Shown here: in pieces, positions 47,901 through 59,054 of the stretch
How the letters are laid out: the number at the start of each line of letters is the position of its first letter
Position numbering within the stretch: the stretch's first letter is position 1
Origin: Pyronema omphalodes
Taxonomy: Eukaryota > Ascomycota > Pezizomycetes > Pezizales > Pyronemataceae
Assembly (NCBI GenBank): GCA_024516155.1
Contig: JAJJXM010000011.1
Coordinates: 467,501-531,500, forward strand
Length of the DNA: 64,000 bases
Reading direction: 5' to 3'
Notes under the pieces: model-generated
What the model was told of the DNA's origin: nothing
Seen by the model: only the letters and a program-made list of their open reading frames with translations
Database searches by the model: none
Program-made: the position numbers and the translations under genes

Positions 47901-49834
47901 CCAATAAGTATGGATACACGCCATTGTCATCCGCCGTTGAACGAGGTCATACAGAGATAGTCAAGATACTTTTGGAGAAAGATCGTGTTGATGTGAATAC
48001 GTCCAATGAGTATGGAGATACGCCATTGTTATCCGCCGTTAAAGCAGGGCATACAGAGATAGTCAGGATACTCTTGAAGAAGGATGATGTTGATGTGAAT
48101 ACGTCCAATAAGTATGGATACACGCCATTGTCATCCGCCGCCGAAGGAGGTCATACAGTCATAGTCAAGATGCTCTTGGAGAAGGATGGTGTTGATGTAA
48201 ATATGACCGATAATGCTGGAGATACGCCATTGTCATCCGCCGCCGAAGGAGGTCATACAGAGATAGTCAAGATGCTCTTGGAGAAGGATGGTGTCGATGC
48301 GAATACGACGAATACGGATGGAGACACGCCATTATCATTAGCCGCTAACAGAGGTCATACAGTCATGGTCAAGATGCTCTTGGAGAAGGATCATGTTGAT
48401 GTCAATAATACGAATAATTTTGGGAACTCGCCATTGTTATGCGCCGCTGGACGAGGCCATACAGAGATAGTCAAGATGCTGTTGGAGAAGGATGGTGTTG
48501 ATGTAAATATGATCGATAATGCTGGAGATACGCCATTGTCATCTGCCGCCGAAGGAGGTCATACAGAGATAGTCAAGACGTTCTTGGAGAAGGATGGTGT
48601 CGATGTGAATACGACGAATACGGATGGAGACACGCCATTATCATTAGCCGCTAACAGAGGTCATACAGTCATGGTCAAGATGCTCTTGGAGAAGGATCAT
48701 TTTGATGTCAATAATACGAATAATTTTGGGAACTCGCCATTGTTATGCGCCGCTGGACGAGGCCATACAGAGATAGTCAGGATACTCTTGAAGAAGGATG
48801 ATGTGGATGTGAATACGTCCAATAAGTATGGATACACGCCATTGTCATCCGCCGCTCGAGGAGGGCATACAGAGATAGTCAAGATGCTCTTGGAGAAGGA
48901 TGGTGTCGATGTGAATACGTCCAATAAGTATGGATACACGCCATTGTCATCCGCCGCTCGAGGAGGGCATACAGAGATAGTCAAGATGCTCTTGGAGAAG
49001 GATGGTGTCGATGTGAATACGTCCAACGAAGATGGAGATACGCCATTGTCATTCGCCGCCAAAGGAGGTCATACAGAGATAGTCAAGATGCTTTTGGAGA
49101 AGGATGATGTTGATGTGAATACGTCCAATCGGTCTCGAGACACGCCATTGTCATTCGCCGCCGAAGGAGGTCATACAGAGATAGTCAAGATGCTCTTGGA
49201 GAAAGGTGGTGTTGATGTCAATAATACGAATGATTTTGGATATACGCCATTGTTATGCGCCGCTGGACGAGGCCATACAGAGATAGTCAAGATGCTCTTG
49301 GAGAAGGGTGGTGTTGATGTCAATAATAGGTATTATTTTGGATATACGCCATTGTCATCCGCCGCCAAAGGAGGTCATACAGAGATAGTCAAGATGCTCT
49401 TGGAGAAAGGTGGTGTTGATGTTAATAATACGAATGATTTTGGATATACGCCATTGTCACTCGCAACTAAAGAAGGACATACAGAGATAGTAAAAATTGT
49501 TACAGAGCATGGCGCAACAGTGGATCGGAAAGGCAAGCGCGTGATGACACCGCTGTCTCACGCTGCTCAGAGCCACCGCGTAGAAGCGTTAAATATTCCA
49601 TTACGAAGCTCCGCCGATTCCAACCTGAAAGACGAAATTCCTGGCCGAACGCCTCTGATATGGTCATTTTACAATCCCCACCCGTTGTATGAAGACAAAG
49701 ACTACCATGATTGCGATATTCTGAATTCACTCCTATCTTATCCGGACACCAACGTCAACGCAAAAGCGAATGATGGCTCAACCGCACTATCAAGGGCCAT
49801 CAATGTGAACTCCATGAAGCCGAAGAACTCTTAA
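44959..49834 (+). CDS. NACHT-ankyrin STAND (NLR-like) receptor, copy 2, intact
   Basis: Five exons: 44959-45383, 45538-45769, 45818-46035, 46109-46699 and 46759-49834 (1513 aa). The helical N-terminal domain (MDAFTISTGVAGFLSLALEI) resembles HeLo-like/STAND N-terminal effector domains. NACHT P-loop GIPGAGKT is at 282-289 and Walker B ICIDALDEC at 382-390. RLFFTGRPS and LQASTEDIAAYIAHRI follow. After the last intron come LEELRHALSVEPGD and VHKALQDYFQEMYD, then ankyrin repeats from about residue 740 to 1480. Eighteen repeats carry the GHT core, each 34 aa/102 bp and nearly identical. Such receptors sense non-self or pathogens and oligomerise on NTP binding to trigger cell death or incompatibility in other fungi. 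The last 13 residues differ from copy 1 because of a one-base shift. The fourth intron has an unusual GTCCGT donor. Confidence 0.9.
47706..49510 (+). repeat. 102-bp coding repeats (ankyrin), about 18 copies
   Basis: Tandem 102-base units with core GAGGTCATACAGAGATAGTC and CTCTTGGAGAAGGATGG. Variation is concentrated at the few codons after GATGTGAAT and before GGTCATACAG. A three-unit (306 bp) block starting at about 48191 is repeated at 48497. The units at about 48836-48937 and 48938-49039 are practically identical. Confidence 0.92.
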
Positions 49835-49978
49835 GAGCACATGGAGCTGTTTGAGGTAATATCATTCTGCACGTACCTCCGTTGCTTCTACTTGGAGGAT
49901 TCTGACGTTGTATGTTGTAGAGGATTTGAAGTACTTGGCGACATTTGTAGGGTTTTGGAAGGAGGTACTTTTTTGTGT

Positions 49979-49993
49979 GGGGGGGGGGGGGGG
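49979..49993. repeat. poly-G tract (G15)
   Basis: Run of 15 G at the position equivalent to the G17 run after the other receptor copy. Confidence 0.95.
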
Positions 49994-50639
49994 TCAATCG
50001 GGGGCACGTGGCATGCCTGAAGTGTCTAGCATGGGGCGATGATGAATGGGAGTGTTCGGTTGATGTATGAGCAGTTGAGTCGGGATGGTATTCCAAGGTT
50101 AATGTGATATGTGATTCATTTCGGGGTGGATTTGTGGTAATACTCTAGGAATAGTTGAGGTCATAGGTGTGGTAGTGGGTAATTCTTGAACGGCTTTGGG
50201 AGAGACGGGAAAAGGTGTGATGATCATGAATTGGCGGATTTGGGCTGTTACGATGAGGCAGAAGATAGGTATTTCTGTATTGTCAGTCAAAATTTCATAG
50301 CTTTGTTAATGATTCTCTGGAAATCCACGAACAGATGAGATAGTCTGGATTTCTTTTCAAACTGACCTGCTTGATACGATTGCGGCCATTGAATGGTCAA
50401 CCTTCAAGACTATTCAGCGCTTTTCTACAACGAAGACAGAGGTATATTATATCGTCAGTTGAATTCTCTGTCATCGCATCCACGTACTTATGCAGAAATG
50501 CAGTACAAGCTAAATAGAAGAGTCAGTAGATGTGTATTTGTAAAAACGCCATGCACTGTCACTCGGAATGTCTTTGCGCAGTATGTATGGTGAAGTCTCA
50601 GAGTCGCGCCTTTCAGGTTTCGGTCAGTGTATGATTAAA

Positions 50640-51243
50640 ATCAAATCAAAATCAAATCAAATCAAATCAAATCAAATCAAATCAAATCAAATCAAATCAA
50701 ATCAAATCAAATCAAATCAAATCAAATCAAATCAAATCAAATCAAATCAAATCAAATCAAATCAAATCAAATCAAATCAATCAAATCAAATCATCAAATC
50801 AAATCAAATCAAATCAAATCAAATCAAATCAAATCAAATCAAATCAAATCAAATCAAATCAAATCAAATCAAATCAAATCAAATCAAATCAAATCAAATC
50901 AAATCAAATCAAATCAAATCAAATCAAATCAAATCAAATCAATCAAATCAAATCAAATCAAATCAAATCAAATCAAATCAAATCAAATCAAATCAAATCA
51001 AATCAAATCAAATCAAATCAAATCAAATCAAATCAAATCAAATCAAATCAAATCAAATCAAATCAAATCAAATCAAATCAAATCAAATCAAATCAAATCA
51101 AATCAAATCAAATCAAATCAAATCAAATCAAATCAAATCAAATCAAATCAAATCAAATCAAATCAAATCAAATCAAATCAAATCAAATGAAATCAAATCA
51201 AATCAAATCAAATCAAATCAAATTAAATCAAATCAAATCAAAT
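50640..51243. repeat. pentanucleotide satellite (AAATC)n, about 120 copies
   Basis: About 600 bp of nearly pure AAATC repeats with a handful of interruptions (near 50780, 50792, 50940, 51189 and 51224). It reads as KSNQI repeats in an open frame (50568-51272), but this is a consequence of the repeat and not a gene. The array is flanked by an 18-bp direct repeat, TCAGTGTAT(G/C)ATTAAAAT, at 50624-50641 and 51251-51268. Confidence 0.95.
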
Positions 51244-51810
51244 GCCTCAATCAGTGTATCATTAAAATTTAATTAAAAATCTTCAAGCTGCACAGAGCCG
51301 CTGTCCATTCAACCCCCATACACGTAAAATTGGCGACCTTCGAGGGTTCATGGCTCAACAATCACTCCTCTAAATTACAATCTGTAACCTGAGAGCTTTT
51401 TTATGACTGGCTTTCCATTATTTTCGAGTTTTTGAATTCATTTTTTTGTTTTTCTTGTTTGAAGGTTCTGAAAAGAGGTCGGCGTTGTTGGGGCTCTTCT
51501 GCGCGGCGACCCTCGTCACACCAACCCGACCAAGTGCCCTGCACTCTTTGCATTGAAAAGACCAATTGATTGGTCACTTACTTATGGCTACGCTGATGCT
51601 GAGATAAGTATTAGACTTTTACCGTAGCTGACTCTGATGTATGTTTGCATTATTATCATTCAATCTTTGGGTTTGTGTAGGTCACTGTTTGCGGTCCTGA
51701 AAGTAATCACCGGGGAGTAGAACGGGTACGCGGAGAGATTATTAAGATCGCTTTTTTTGTAATATTAAAGATTTTTGAGATTTAGAGAATAATGAAATCC
51801 AAGGAACCCT

Positions 51811-53145
51811 CTACGACCAGAATCTCTCATCTCGCGTACACTCCGTGGCCATCATTCTCTCCTCATCCGTTTTCACCACCAAAACTCTCCCTCCATAATC
51901 ACTCACTCTCTCTCCACCAATCCCAACAACTGTTCCATTCCTCAATTTACCATTCATTCTCTCATCAATCCTAAAACCTAAGCAGCCAACTCTCCTCACT
52001 ACTTCCTTTCTAAGCACACTGCTTTTTTCTCCGATACCTCCTGAGAACACAAGGGCGTCACATCTCCCTCCCATCTTCGTCCAATAATTCCCAATATAGC
52101 CCACAATTCTGTCTATGAAAACTTCAAAAGCCAAGCTTTTGTCCTTATCCCCTCTTTCCCATCCCTCTGTAACCTCCCCAAACTCCTTCGTACCCGTCAT
52201 TCCCGCCCATCCGCATTCCATATTCAGGACCTCTTCCGCCTCCGTAATCTTCAATCCTTGCCCTACATCCTTTTGTTCCCCCGTCTCCTTTGGCTTCATC
52301 AAATGAAATACCAGCGTCGGATCCAAATCCCCAGCTCTAGTTGCGCCCGGGAGTCCTGACGCCGGTGTCAGTCCCATCGTTGTGTCAATCGATTGTCCAT
52401 CTTGAATTGCACAAATTGAAGCTCCGGAGCCGAGGTGAAGCGCAATTATGGATGTTTCTGATACCGGCTGGTGCAGATATTCTGCCACTGAGTTAAGGAT
52501 CCACAGGTAGGAGATACCATGGAAGCCGTATTTCCGGAGCGATGGACGGGGATCATCTTCGTCTTTCTGGCTTTGGTCTGCACCGCCGGTAACGTGACGG
52601 GATATGGCGTAGGTGCTAACGGCGGCTGGAATGGTGGAATGGAAGAGTGTGTCGAAGTATGCGATTTGTGTTGCATCGGGAAGGGTTTTTAGGCAGGATT
52701 TGACAAGCGATAGGGCTGGCGCATTGTGGAGGGGTGCGAAGGAGGAGAGTGAGTTAAGTTCGGAGATAGTGGAGGAGGAGAGAATTATCGGTTTGGTAAA
52801 AGATCCGCCGTGAACGATGCGATGACAGATGTATGTAATCGGAGGGTTGGAAGACTGCTCTTTTAGTTGGGATAAGAAGTAGTTGAAAGCAGATTCGTGG
52901 GAATCGACTGAGTCTAGGTCCGATGTAATTGCGTCTTTGGAAGAGGTGTGGTCCTGGTAGGTAAACTTCGCCGGTGAGGATGTAAGAGAGCTTATAGAGA
53001 CGGTAATTATTGTTTTGGGTTCGCAATTGTGGGCTGCAAGATAGAGACTGAGCTTGACACTGCTACTGCCAGCGTTGATAGAGAGGATGTATTTTTCTTC
53101 GTCGCTTCCGCTGCCAATGGCCGTATTAGTGTCGGAGTGAATCAT
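51811..53145 (-). CDS. ACK: acetate kinase
   Basis: Single exon, 444 aa. Family motifs appear in order: NAGSSSVK (24-31), HRIVHGG (108-114), FDTLFH (164-169), RKYGFHG (204-210), ALHLGSGAS, TMGLTPASGLPGATRAGDLD and VFSGGIGEKSS. These cover the phosphate, acetate and nucleotide sites of the ASKHA-fold enzyme. It interconverts acetyl-phosphate plus ADP with acetate plus ATP. It is transcribed divergently from the phosphoketolase gene, 306 bp apart, which supplies acetyl-phosphate. Length is longer than the usual bacterial ~400 aa because of an inserted acidic loop (QSQKDEDDPR) and a short N-terminal extension. Confidence 0.96.
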   Translation of the reverse strand: MIHSDTNTAIGSGSDEEKYILSINAGSSSVKLSLYLAAHNCEPKTIITVSISSLTSSPAKFTYQDHTSSKDAITSDLDSVDSHESAFNYFLSQLKEQSSNPPITYICHRIVHGGSFTKPIILSSSTISELNSLSSFAPLHNAPALSLVKSCLKTLPDATQIAYFDTLFHSTIPAAVSTYAISRHVTGGADQSQKDEDDPRPSLRKYGFHGISYLWILNSVAEYLHQPVSETSIIALHLGSGASICAIQDGQSIDTTMGLTPASGLPGATRAGDLDPTLVFHLMKPKETGEQKDVGQGLKITEAEEVLNMECGWAGMTGTKEFGEVTEGWERGDKDKSLAFEVFIDRIVGYIGNYWTKMGGRCDALVFSGGIGEKSSVLRKEVVRRVGCLGFRIDERMNGKLRNGTVVGIGGERVSDYGGRVLVVKTDEERMMATECTRDERFWS

Positions 53146-53451
53146 GATGAATCTTTTGTTTTTTTAAAGCTCAGCTGAATTTCCAAAATGCTTGCGAAAA
53201 TGTGCTGTCAAAATATTGATATTGCAACGATATTTGTTTTGCGCGTCGAGGTTTCAAAGCTTGGTAGCTGCCCAGGTGCCAGGTTCTGACGCGCTATGAC
53301 ATCAACGCCGAGTGATATCTACTGCATCTGCACGCGAAACAAGGAATCGATTATAATATCAACGGAACATCGGATCCTGAAGGCACAGCATTAATACAAG
53401 GTCTTTTTCGTCTCAACTTCCTACAAAAGTATCTTCCACAATATCAGCAAA
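53146..53451. promoter_or_regulatory. shared divergent promoter of acetate kinase and phosphoketolase
   Basis: The 306-bp gap between the two start codons must hold both promoters. CT-rich and A-rich leader sequence precedes the phosphoketolase ATG. I identify no specific factor-binding motif with confidence. Confidence 0.65.
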
Positions 53452-55913
53452 ATGCCCGGCGAAATTGTTTCCACGCCCAACCCATCACCACTCCCTTCCT
53501 CCCTCCCGAAATCAATTCTCACGGACCTTGCTGTGAAGGTATCTCTCGAAAATGTTCTATCCGAAGATGAGCTTCATTCCATTCGGACTTTCCGCCGTGC
53601 GGCAAACTATATCGCCGCAGCAATGATATTCCTCCGCTCCAACGTACTAGTTGAAAGCGATCTCAAAGAAACCGATATCAAGCCCCGTCTCCTAGGACAC
53701 TGGGGAACATGCCCTGGTTTAACCCTAGTATATGCACACCTTAATCGTCTCGTCAAAAAATCCGGATCCAACATGATTTTTGTGGTTGGTCCAGGCCACG
53801 GTGCTCCCGGAATCTTATCGTCACTTTGGCTCGAAGGCTCTCTTGCCCATTTCTATCCTCAGTACAGCCGTGACAAAAACGGGCTCGAAAATCTTATCAA
53901 GGGCTTTTCAACACCAAACGGATTTCCGAGCCATATCAATGCTGAGGTTCCAGGTTCTATTCACGAGGGCGGAGAGCTAGGATATGCACTTGCTGTTGCG
54001 TTTGGTGCAGTTATGGATAAACCGGATTTATTGGTAACGGTTGTCGTTGGCGACGGTGAGGCAGAAACTGGACCAACAGCAACAGCATGGCATGCTGCAA
54101 AGTATCTCGACCCCGCCGAGAGTGGTGCGGTTATCCCAATCGTCCATGTCAATGGGTTCAAGATCTCCGAGAGAACGATTTATGGCTGTATGGACGACAC
54201 AGAATTGGTGGCGTTGTTTACAGGGTATGGATACCAGGTACGCATTGTCGGAAACGAAGGACTAGATAGAATCGACGAGGATATGGCGGCGAGTATGGAT
54301 TGGGCAGTGAAGGAAATCCGAAAGATTCAAAAGGCAGCAAGAGATGGAAATCCAATTTTGAAGCCTAGGTGGCCGGTACTGATCCTTAGAACACCAAAGG
54401 GATGGACCGGGCCAAAGAGATACAAGGGCCAGATTGTTGAAGGATCCTTTAAATCGCACCAGGTTCCAATCGCTGACGCGAGAGAGAACGAAGAGGGTCG
54501 AAAGACCTTGCAGGAATGGTTGAAGTCATACGTTCCAGCCGAATTATTCAATGACAAAGGCGAGCCGGTGCAGGAAATTTTGGACCTTATCCCGGACAAC
54601 CCCATGGGACAACTCAAAGACACTTACAACGGATATAATCCAATTTCAGCGCCCGACTGGCAAGAGTTTGCAGTAGAGAAGGGAACACAGGCATCCTCCA
54701 CGAAAGTTATCGGGGAATATCTCGACAAGGTCTTCTGCGAAAACCCCAAGGCAATTCGAATTTTCTCGCCCGACGAACTTGAAAGCAATAAGCTGTCCTC
54801 TGTTCTCGACCATACCTCCCGTAACTTCCAGTGGTCCCCATCTTCGCGGGCAAAGGGCGGTCGCGTTATCGAAATCCTAAGCGAACACACCTGTCAGGGC
54901 CTCTTGCAAGGCTACACACTGACTGGCCGGACGGCGCTCTTTCCATCATACGAGGCTTTCCTCGGCATTGTGCATACTATGATGGTCCAGTACAGTAAGT
55001 TTGTTAAGGTAGCTAAAGAGGTGCCCTGGCGGAACCAGAATTCCTCAATAAACTACCTGGAAACATCAACCTGGGCGCGACAAGAACATAACGGGTTCTC
55101 GCACCAGAACCCTTCGTTCATCAGCGCAGTATTGAACTTGAAACCGGAAATGGCAAGAGTTTACCTTCCACCAGACGCAAACTGCTTTCTCGCCACCCTT
55201 GAACACTGTCTCGAGAGTAGGGATTATACCAATCTTATGGTCGGGAGTAAACAGCCAACGCCGGTGTGGTTGAGCAAGGACGAAGCTCTAGACCATTGCC
55301 GTAGAGGAGCTTCGGTATGGAAGTTTGCTTCGACTGATGGCGGTGAAAAGCCAGATGTTGTTCTTGTTGGTATCGGAACAGAAGTGACGTTCGAGGTAGT
55401 GGCCGCGGCTGCGTTGCTGAAGAAGTTAGCGCCAAACTTCAGAGTACGCGTGGTTAATGTCACCGACCTGATGATTCTTGGTCCCACCGGATCGCACCCG
55501 CATGCCTTGGAAGAGAATCAATTCAACGAGCTCTTTACCAAGGACAAGTGGATCATAATGAACTACCATGGTTATGTGAATGATGTTGCTGGGTTGGTGT
55601 TTGGGCGGAGGGGTGTGGCGGAGAGGATGGTTGCTGCCGGCTACCGCGAGGAAGGTCAGTTTCCAATTCCCAGTTTAATCGGAAGACGGTAGTACTGATG
55701 GAAATAGGTTCGACAACTACGCCGTTTGACATGATGATTGTGAATAGAGTTAGTCGCTACCATGTCGCAATGGAAGCATTGCAGCGTGCAGGGCCAAATG
55801 ATGCCGATGAGCTGGTCAAGAAGCTGCAAAAAGAATTGGACGTTACCAAGAAGTATATCATGGATAATGGTGAAGATGTGGAGGGGACCTACGATACCCC
55901 CAGTTTTGATTAG
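53452..55913 (+). CDS. XFP: xylulose-5-phosphate/fructose-6-phosphate phosphoketolase
   Basis: Exons 53452-55654 and 55708-55913 (802 aa). A 53-nt intron near the 3' end restores GSTTPFDMMIVN in frame. Motifs: GHWGTCPG (82-89), GPGHG (113-117), HEGGELGYAL (171-180) and the thiamine-diphosphate site GDGEAETGP (200-208). Later come SPDELESNKL, EHTCQGLLQGYTLTGR and ENQFNELFTKDKW near the C-terminal part. Length equals the typical ~800 aa. The enzyme cleaves xylulose-5-P (or fructose-6-P) with phosphate to acetyl-phosphate plus glyceraldehyde-3-P (or erythrose-4-P). Together with the adjacent acetate kinase it forms a carbon-efficient acetate-producing bypass of glycolysis. Confidence 0.97.
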
Positions 55914-56225
55914 GCGGTGTATTAGAAGCATTTTCATTTGCGCAGCGCTGTTTTCCTAGTAATATACTGACGTTGTGGGATGATACTCCACGCCTTGAAC
56001 CCAGTAAGCGCTTGATAGTCGTATGCACTCAACGTGATAACTTCTTGATTTCTATGAATTACGCTTCCGACATGGGAGTTACAGTCATTGTATTGGAGCA
56101 CTTTTTTGTAACTACTAGCGAAATAATACAATTAAGCTGCTTCAAAAAAAGACCTCCCCGAGTAAACATGCCCGGTACTGTACATCATCGATTATTAACA
56201 ATGCTAACTGTCACATAAATCATAA
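55914..56225. other. short intergenic, converging 3' ends
   Basis: 3' flanks of phosphoketolase (+) and the membrane cupredoxin (-). Nothing else seen. Confidence 0.5.
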
Positions 56226-57614
56226 TCAAAATGCTCTTTTCTCATCATCAAGGTACCCATCGCCCACTAAATTATCCAGCTCGTTTCTTGGGCTTGTCGG
56301 GCTGACCGCACCCATTTGGTTTATCGTTGACATCGTGCCCATTGGGCTCACCGAACTCATCGTATTTGACGGAACCTGTTGATATACCGGTGCCGTGTCG
56401 CTACCATCGGGTTGGTACTGCATATTTTGATTCCACATCTCTCTCTGGTTCGTTTCATCGCCATTGTCTAGCTCCACCGGAATGGGCATAGGCATGGTGA
56501 CGGGCCTGGTCATAGTGCTCTGCCTACTTTCGCGCCAGGCTCCATGGGCACCGTTGAATTCGGACATGGGAGAACTCATTCGCCTGCCGTTTGAGGGATA
56601 AGTGTTTGGATCCGGATGCTGATGCCTCGAGTATCGATAGTCCGTCTCCGCTGCATCCTGGAATGCCGACTGAGGCGATGGATATGCAGATGGTTTAAAT
56701 TCCGTGGTCTCGGTTGACGAGGCTGTGGTTTCCGAATCGGCATTTCTGGATGCTGACTTCTTTCTGCCTATCAAGAAGAATAATAGGCCAATTAAACTGA
56801 CCGCTACTACTGCACCAATTACAATTCCTGCAATAGCCCCCCCTGAAGGAGTTTCACTGTTTCCTCTTGCTGCTGCTGTTGCTGCTGGTGGTGCTGGCTT
56901 CGAATCATTATGAGTCTCAATGTGATCACTGGGTGGTTCCTCGCCAGGACTCAGCGAAAACGACATTTTTCTTGCTCTGGATTTCAGGACTTCGATTTCG
57001 GAACTGTTGCGAGGATTTATTATCCCAACCATGGCATACTTCCAGGGTATTAGTGAAAAAGACACATTGTATTTTGGTATCATCACATACATTTATGCAT
57101 GAGCCTGGAGCAGAGCAGTAGAAGTAAATTGGTTCTTTGTCGACAATCTTCAGAGTTTCACTCCCTAGTATTCCCTGTTTACTTGTTAAAATAATGTTCT
57201 AAAATTTATATCCAGGGAATCTTACATGTGACCCGGTCGTTGGGACATTTACAAATCCAGACCAATAGAACTTTTTGGACATTGTTGGATCTGTCCTGTT
57301 GACCGGTGCGCATGGTACTTCGTATGAGCCGACAACAACAGAATGGTTCTTGGGCCAAAACTCGAACACTAAATCGCTGTTAGACCAAGTACCAGTGTAA
57401 TAGATGTTTTTGGTCGGCTTCAGCATACCGATTTCGTCCCCGATATTTGCAGTGTGTACGTCTGGGGTAAACTTATGATCATCCTATGGAGAATAGTTAG
57501 TTTTATAACACCTCTAGTCAACGGTAAACATACTCTTCCAACATGTATTTTTATGAGTTCACCCCCCGCAACCGTAGAAATAAAACATAGAAAAGCCAGG
57601 AGATTGGTCTTCAT
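56226..57614 (-). CDS. membrane-anchored cupredoxin-like protein
   Basis: Five exons: 57614-57534, 57483-57429, 57368-57226, 57174-57091 and 57038-56226 (391 aa). Residues 1-18 (MKTNLLAFLCFISTVAGG) are a signal peptide. The cupredoxin fold follows: DDHKFTPDVHTANIGDEI spliced to VFEFWPKNHSVVVGSYEVPC, then PIYFYCSAPGSC and AMVGIINP. A Thr/Ala-rich spacer leads to one transmembrane helix (AIAGIVIGAVVAVSLIGLLF) and a basic stop (GRKKS). The rest is a ~180-residue cytosolic tail. The second intron (60 nt) is a multiple of three and stop-free, so retention cannot be excluded, but removing it restores the domain. The His ligand normally before the second Cys is Ser here. Type: fungal surface cupredoxin with a possible signalling tail. 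Confidence 0.8.
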
Positions 57615-59054
57615 TTGTCCTCTACCAGAGAGCTACAAAGACTGTTGTTGCAAAATCCAACTCTGTCGGCCTGGAGTAGTGTCTGTAAACGAAGAAAAAT
57701 AGGTAGTCAAGAAATGGTGTGGAGATTTAGAGATGATAAGAGTGTCGAATGGATTGTCCATGAGGTGTGGTAAAACGCCGAGACTCTTTGAAACAAGACC
57801 CCATGGCAATGCACGGTTGCGGCTCGACAGTAATGGTTATACCTAGTCATAGAGTTTAGCGTGTAATGTCCTAAAAGTATCTACAGTTTTGCCCTTGACG
57901 TTAGCCTTGGGTGGTCTTGGCAACTCCTGGTTTCAGCCAAAGGATTTAGACTGCCCTGAGTCTCCACATAGATTTCCTGAGGAAAAAGGCAAAGTGTATG
58001 TGTATCCATAACTTGTAGTCTTTTATTAGTAAGACGCTTGTGGTACGTCGAATGATAGATTTCAAGCAACTTCTGTGATCTACCCCTACTGTGTCACTTC
58101 GAAAGTGCCAAAAAGTGCTTAAAAATGACATATCCTAAGACAAACTATCGATAGTGATGAGGGGGCTGGTATCAATGCCTAGTTTGTGATTGTTTGGAAG
58201 TGCAAAAAAATGAGAACTCCTTGTGACATCAAACAAACACAATTCGCGACAAGATCAGAAGTGATAACTTATGTTAGTAACAAGAATATCAATACTGGTA
58301 AAAAATAGCCTCCATTTTTCCGGCATGCAATTCACACCGGAGAACAAAAGATGAGATTAGCACGTGTAGTTATCATCTTCCTTCGATACTGCAGTTTGCC
58401 ATTGATGACTCCTCATAGGAAATCATTGTTGATATCAATTCTGCTATCCAAGATTGTAAAAGTATACTTTCCACACTACACCTCTGGTTATTCGGTCGTC
58501 GTATATTCTCACCGCTGCCACTTCCGTTGACGAATGCAGACACCACAATTCCCGATAGTCCTAATAAGATTTTTGTACATATACTGTTGGCGGCAATATG
58601 CCATGTGATGTAGGTATCCTGAATTCAGTGTATCCATGTTGTGTGAAACATTTTGCACTTCCCGATGGGTTGCATCACGGATAGTGGAGTATAAATCGGG
58701 AAGTCACATTGGTTGAATTAATACGGCTTTTCTCAAAAGAAAATGTAGTAGGAACTATTTCTTAGAAGAACTATTGTATATTGGGATAGCATGAAGGTAT
58801 GACCAACTGAAGTTTGAATAAGGATTTGTGCTAGCGCTTTGTTAGATCATCACGCCGTGGGAGGAACCAAGGCGCCCCTCAGATGGGTGCTACCTACGCC
58901 ACGCCCATGCAGACAGAAAGTCATTACCTGTAGAGACTGAATCGAGCTATTTATGCACAAATTTCGTGCATTTTTGGTCATTCATCCTTTACTATGTATG
59001 TCTTGCGTAACTTGCTTACAATACATATTTATATTGTTACCAATTTCTAACGAC

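Larger units (their letters stand above)
49835..51810. other. receptor 3' flank, AAATC satellite and spacer
   Basis: The first ~480 bp matches the 3' flank of the receptor pseudogene, including a G15 run at 49979-49993. The AAATC satellite follows, then about 550 bp of AT-rich DNA before the acetate kinase stop at 51811. No gene seen. Confidence 0.6.

Noticed and set aside
48697..49062. 121-codon minus-strand frame inside the ankyrin repeats
   Set aside because: Antisense shadow of the 102-bp repeats; its own repetition follows from the coding strand.
50568..51272. 234-codon open frame of KSNQI repeats
   Set aside because: It is the automatic translation of an AAATC pentamer satellite; all stop-free frames of this repeat are meaningless.
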